In this document: positions 5,295-5,699 of the stretch, piece after piece
Layout of the letters: each line of letters begins with the position of its first letter
How positions within the stretch are numbered: position 1 is the first letter of the stretch
NCBI GenBank assembly: GCA_024206195.1
Contig: JAAGZO010000728.1
Coordinates: forward strand, 1-5,699
DNA length: 5,699 nucleotides
Source: a bacterium
Lineage (GTDB): Archaea > Nanoarchaeota > Nanoarchaeia > Woesearchaeales > UBA10216
Reading direction: 5' to 3'
Notes under the pieces: model-generated
Database searches by the model: none
Told to the model about the DNA's origin: nothing
What the model saw: only the letters and a program-made list of their open reading frames with translations
Made by a program: the position numbers and the translations under genes

Positions 5295-5540
5295 CAAGAT
5301 TCCAAAGTGTAGATTTCTGTAGTACCTTGTCCTTTTGTCATTCGTAGTCCTGACCCCAGTTCTTTTCGCGTCTGCTTGAAGGGAAGCGGCGGCCAGCCTT
5401 ATAGACAAGCTGAAGATAAGCTGGGCCCTGGCATACTTCGAATAGGCTACATTCGCATATGAAATACTCTCCTGGAATATAAGTGAATGAGGCAGAAGAG
5501 AATGGTGACCAGAATGCCGATCTTATGATAGATAGGCCTC

Positions 5541-5570
5541 ATTGGCTAAGCCAATTATGTACTTACCAAT
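5541..5570 (+). promoter_or_regulatory. CCAAT-box cluster with a 15-bp palindrome
   Basis: ATTGGCT (5541-5547), one A, and AGCCAAT (5549-5555) form a perfect palindrome carrying a CCAAT box on each strand. A third CCAAT is at 5566-5570. CCAAT boxes are bound by NF-Y and commonly lie 60-130 bases ahead of a transcription start; the TATA box here is about 105-130 bases downstream. The palindrome also resembles an NFI half-site pair, but with a 3-base rather than 5-base spacer. Confidence 0.4.
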
Positions 5571-5573
5571 AAA
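5568..5573 (+). terminator. AATAAA polyadenylation hexamer
   Basis: This is a canonical AATAAA within an A-rich run, 276 bases after TGA 5292. It could end the transcript of the second coding region. It overlaps the third CCAAT motif and lies before the TATA box, whereas most LTRs carry the signal after the TATA box in R. A GT- or T-rich downstream element is not clear within 40 bases, so use is uncertain. Confidence 0.3.
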
Positions 5574-5635
5574 AAATAGGCTAAAGATGAGAGCTCAATA
5601 ACCATATTGTACTGGAGCAATGACACACAAGAACT

Positions 5636-5665
5636 CACACAATATAATGGACAGTGAATTGTGTG
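5636..5665 (+). repeat. 8-bp inverted repeat with 14-base loop ahead of the TATA box
   Basis: CACACAAT (5636-5643) is perfectly complementary to ATTGTGTG (5658-5665). It ends eight bases before the TATA box, so it could be a dimeric factor site or a hairpin. An 8-bp arm pair is not rare by chance. Confidence 0.4.
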
Positions 5666-5673
5666 GACTCTTG

Positions 5674-5682
5674 TATATATAG
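5674..5682 (+). promoter_or_regulatory. TATA box (TATATATAG)
   Basis: TATATATAG matches the TATAWAWR consensus and stands alone in otherwise mixed sequence. It has CCAAT boxes upstream at a usual distance. Transcription would be expected to start about 25-30 bases further on, at or past the right edge. Confidence 0.4.
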
Positions 5683-5699
5683 TAGCTGAGGGAATGGTC

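Larger units (their letters stand above)
5236..5699 (+). mobile_element. Candidate 3' LTR, U3 part, truncated at window edge
   Basis: It begins TGGAAG right after the purine run. Up to 5292 it overlaps the end of the second coding region; from 5295 on no coding frame is evident. It holds a CpG-rich patch, three CCAAT motifs, an AATAAA, an inverted repeat and a TATA box in that order, a reasonable U3 promoter with the cap site expected near or just beyond 5699. The U5 part, terminal CA and target-site duplication would lie outside. It could instead be simple 3' flanking DNA or the promoter of a downstream gene. Confidence 0.33.

Noticed and set aside
5430..5450. TTCGAAT resembling a tRNA B box
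   Set aside because: No A box at the right distance and no cloverleaf can be folded around it.
1..5699. Ciliate-like or mitochondrial genetic code across the window
   Set aside because: TAA and TAG clearly end the pol-like frame and crowd the spacer, and reassigning TGA would not remove the many frame changes.
1..5699. Bacterial or phage operon, CRISPR array, rRNA or tRNA genes
   Set aside because: No ribosome-binding sites at starts, no spaced repeats, no conserved RNA motifs, and CpG depletion with TATA and AATAAA signals points to a eukaryote.

Overview
This window looks eukaryotic. It is AT-leaning and clearly short of CpG: I count five CG dinucleotides in the first 600 bases, where roughly twenty would be expected from base composition. 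I see no bacterial ribosome-binding sites or operon logic. The last 150 bases carry CCAAT boxes, an AATAAA and a TATA box of eukaryotic type. All genes read on the + strand. My best reading is the 3' two thirds of a degenerate or domesticated LTR retroelement related to Ty3/gypsy. Its pol is collapsed but still long and open. It is followed by a large second reading frame that I do not recognise, then a candidate polypurine tract and the start of a 3' LTR that runs off the window. No 5' LTR, primer-binding site or gag is present, so the element's identity rests on weak protein-level resemblance read by eye.

Bases 2-2245 are one reading frame interrupted only by two in-frame TGA codons (248 and 590). 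In order it shows a retropepsin-like segment whose active-site triplet has become Asp-Ala-Trp, the beta-rich spacer that lies between protease and reverse transcriptase in Ty3/gypsy polyproteins, the N-terminal fingers of a reverse transcriptase, a possible RT thumb remnant, a possible integrase zinc-finger remnant without its cysteines, and an integrase-like core. That core still has Asp, Asp and Glu at spacings close to the family pattern. The RT palm with the YxDD box and all of RNase H seem to be missing. The frame ends at TAA 2243, shortly after the integrase Glu.

Bases 2246-2362 are a stop-rich spacer. A second coding region starts at ATG 2363 in a good Kozak context and can be followed to TGA 5292, but only by changing frame about nine times and reading through several stops. 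The conceptual product is about 950-980 residues long. It is acidic and Ser-rich at the N-terminus, aromatic-rich in the middle and strongly charged, probably coiled coil, at the C-terminus. I cannot assign it; by position it sits where an env or accessory ORF would be.

From 5213 on there is a 23-base all-purine run followed directly by TG, then about 460 bases that resemble a U3 promoter: a CpG-rich patch, an inverted pair of CCAAT boxes, a third CCAAT merged with AATAAA, an 8-bp inverted repeat and a TATATATAG box near the right edge. The frame breaks could be decay or uncorrected indel errors, since at least two coincide with A6 runs. The sequence alone does not separate these.
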